Source: Candidatus Delongbacteria bacterium
Lineage (GTDB): Bacteria; Bacteroidota; Bacteroidia; Bacteroidales; ML635J-15
DNA: 6,877 bases
Direction of reading: 5' to 3'
Assembly: GCA_027858215.1 (NCBI GenBank)
Contig: JAQIDD010000250.1
Location: forward strand, 1-6,877
The position numbers and the translations under genes are program-made. Positions 6,765 through 6,877 of the stretch are shown here, piece after piece; position 1 is the stretch's first letter; each line of letters starts with the position of its first letter. The notes under the pieces are model-generated. The model saw only the letters and a list, made by a program, of their open reading frames with translations. It was not told where the DNA came from and ran no database searches.

Positions 6765-6877
6765 AGTGTCTGTCCATAATGTCTGATTTCTTCGTTACGC
6801 TCGTATTTAAAACAGTCATTTACGAAAGTAAAATCCTTGGTTTTAAATACTTCGCAGGCCTCGAACTCAAACATTAT
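6765..6877. repeat. Palindromic intergenic repeat, cut by the right edge
   Basis: GTATTTAAAAC (6803-6813) pairs perfectly with GTTTTAAATAC (6840-6850), and nested inside is TTTAC (6819-6823), a GAAA loop and GTAAA (6828-6832). Further out, ATAATGT (6776-6782) is matched by ACATTAT at the very end (6871-6877). The centred, nested symmetry suggests a complete inverted-repeat element whose left boundary is near AGTGTCTGTCC (6765-6775) and whose right boundary lies outside the window. A 45-codon frame on the minus strand (6737-6874) runs through it but is probably by chance. Confidence 0.55.

Noticed and set aside
6737..6874. A 45-codon minus-strand frame ending just before the MBL gene
   Set aside because: It runs through both arms of the palindromic repeat and matches no family I know; its open state may be chance, and its start could lie beyond the edge.

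Overview
The window reads as chromosomal DNA of a member of the Bacteroidota. The main evidence is the single-chain glycyl-tRNA synthetase, whose insertion and motif wording are those of the Bacteroides type. Supporting signs are two TAnnTTTG-type -7 promoter elements, few Shine-Dalgarno sequences, secreted proteins whose mature end starts with Gln, and intergenic palindromes of the GGGCTAAAGCCC / CCCCGGCC-TGAA-GGTCGGGG kind. TGA serves as a normal stop here: two genes end on it and Trp is read from TGG, so the code is standard. All recognised genes lie on the minus strand, so the region is transcribed from right to left.

Left part (1-3681): a probable operon. A -7 element lies just upstream of glyQS (2118-3644). 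After a 50-bp gap comes a secreted protein with a lytic-transglycosylase-like domain and two LysM domains (466-2067). It overlaps by ATGA a membrane-anchored SGNH/GDSL-type hydrolase that runs off the left edge (1-469). The transglycosylase-like domain lacks its catalytic Glu (Ser159 instead) and has an altered AYNxG motif, so it looks like a cell-wall-binding pseudoenzyme coupled to an SGNH enzyme.

Middle (3793-5630): one long secreted protein made almost entirely of about 22 MORN/YwqK-like repeats, with its own Bacteroidota-type promoter. In several places the repeats are ordered in groups of three.

Right part (5631-6877): a gene-poor stretch carries a roughly 202-bp repeat element with imperfect terminal inverted repeats and internal hairpins (5824-6025). 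Next is a metallo-beta-lactamase-fold hydrolase of the dihydropteroate-synthase-like (COG1237-type) group (6089-6727). A second palindromic repeat is cut by the right edge (6765-6877). The MBL gene has a good Shine-Dalgarno sequence and intact metal-binding motifs, but codon 24 is an in-frame UGA at a place where I recall Cys in related proteins, and a stable hairpin follows it. It is either a candidate selenoprotein or readthrough gene, or a gene broken by a single nonsense change. This is the observation most worth checking.
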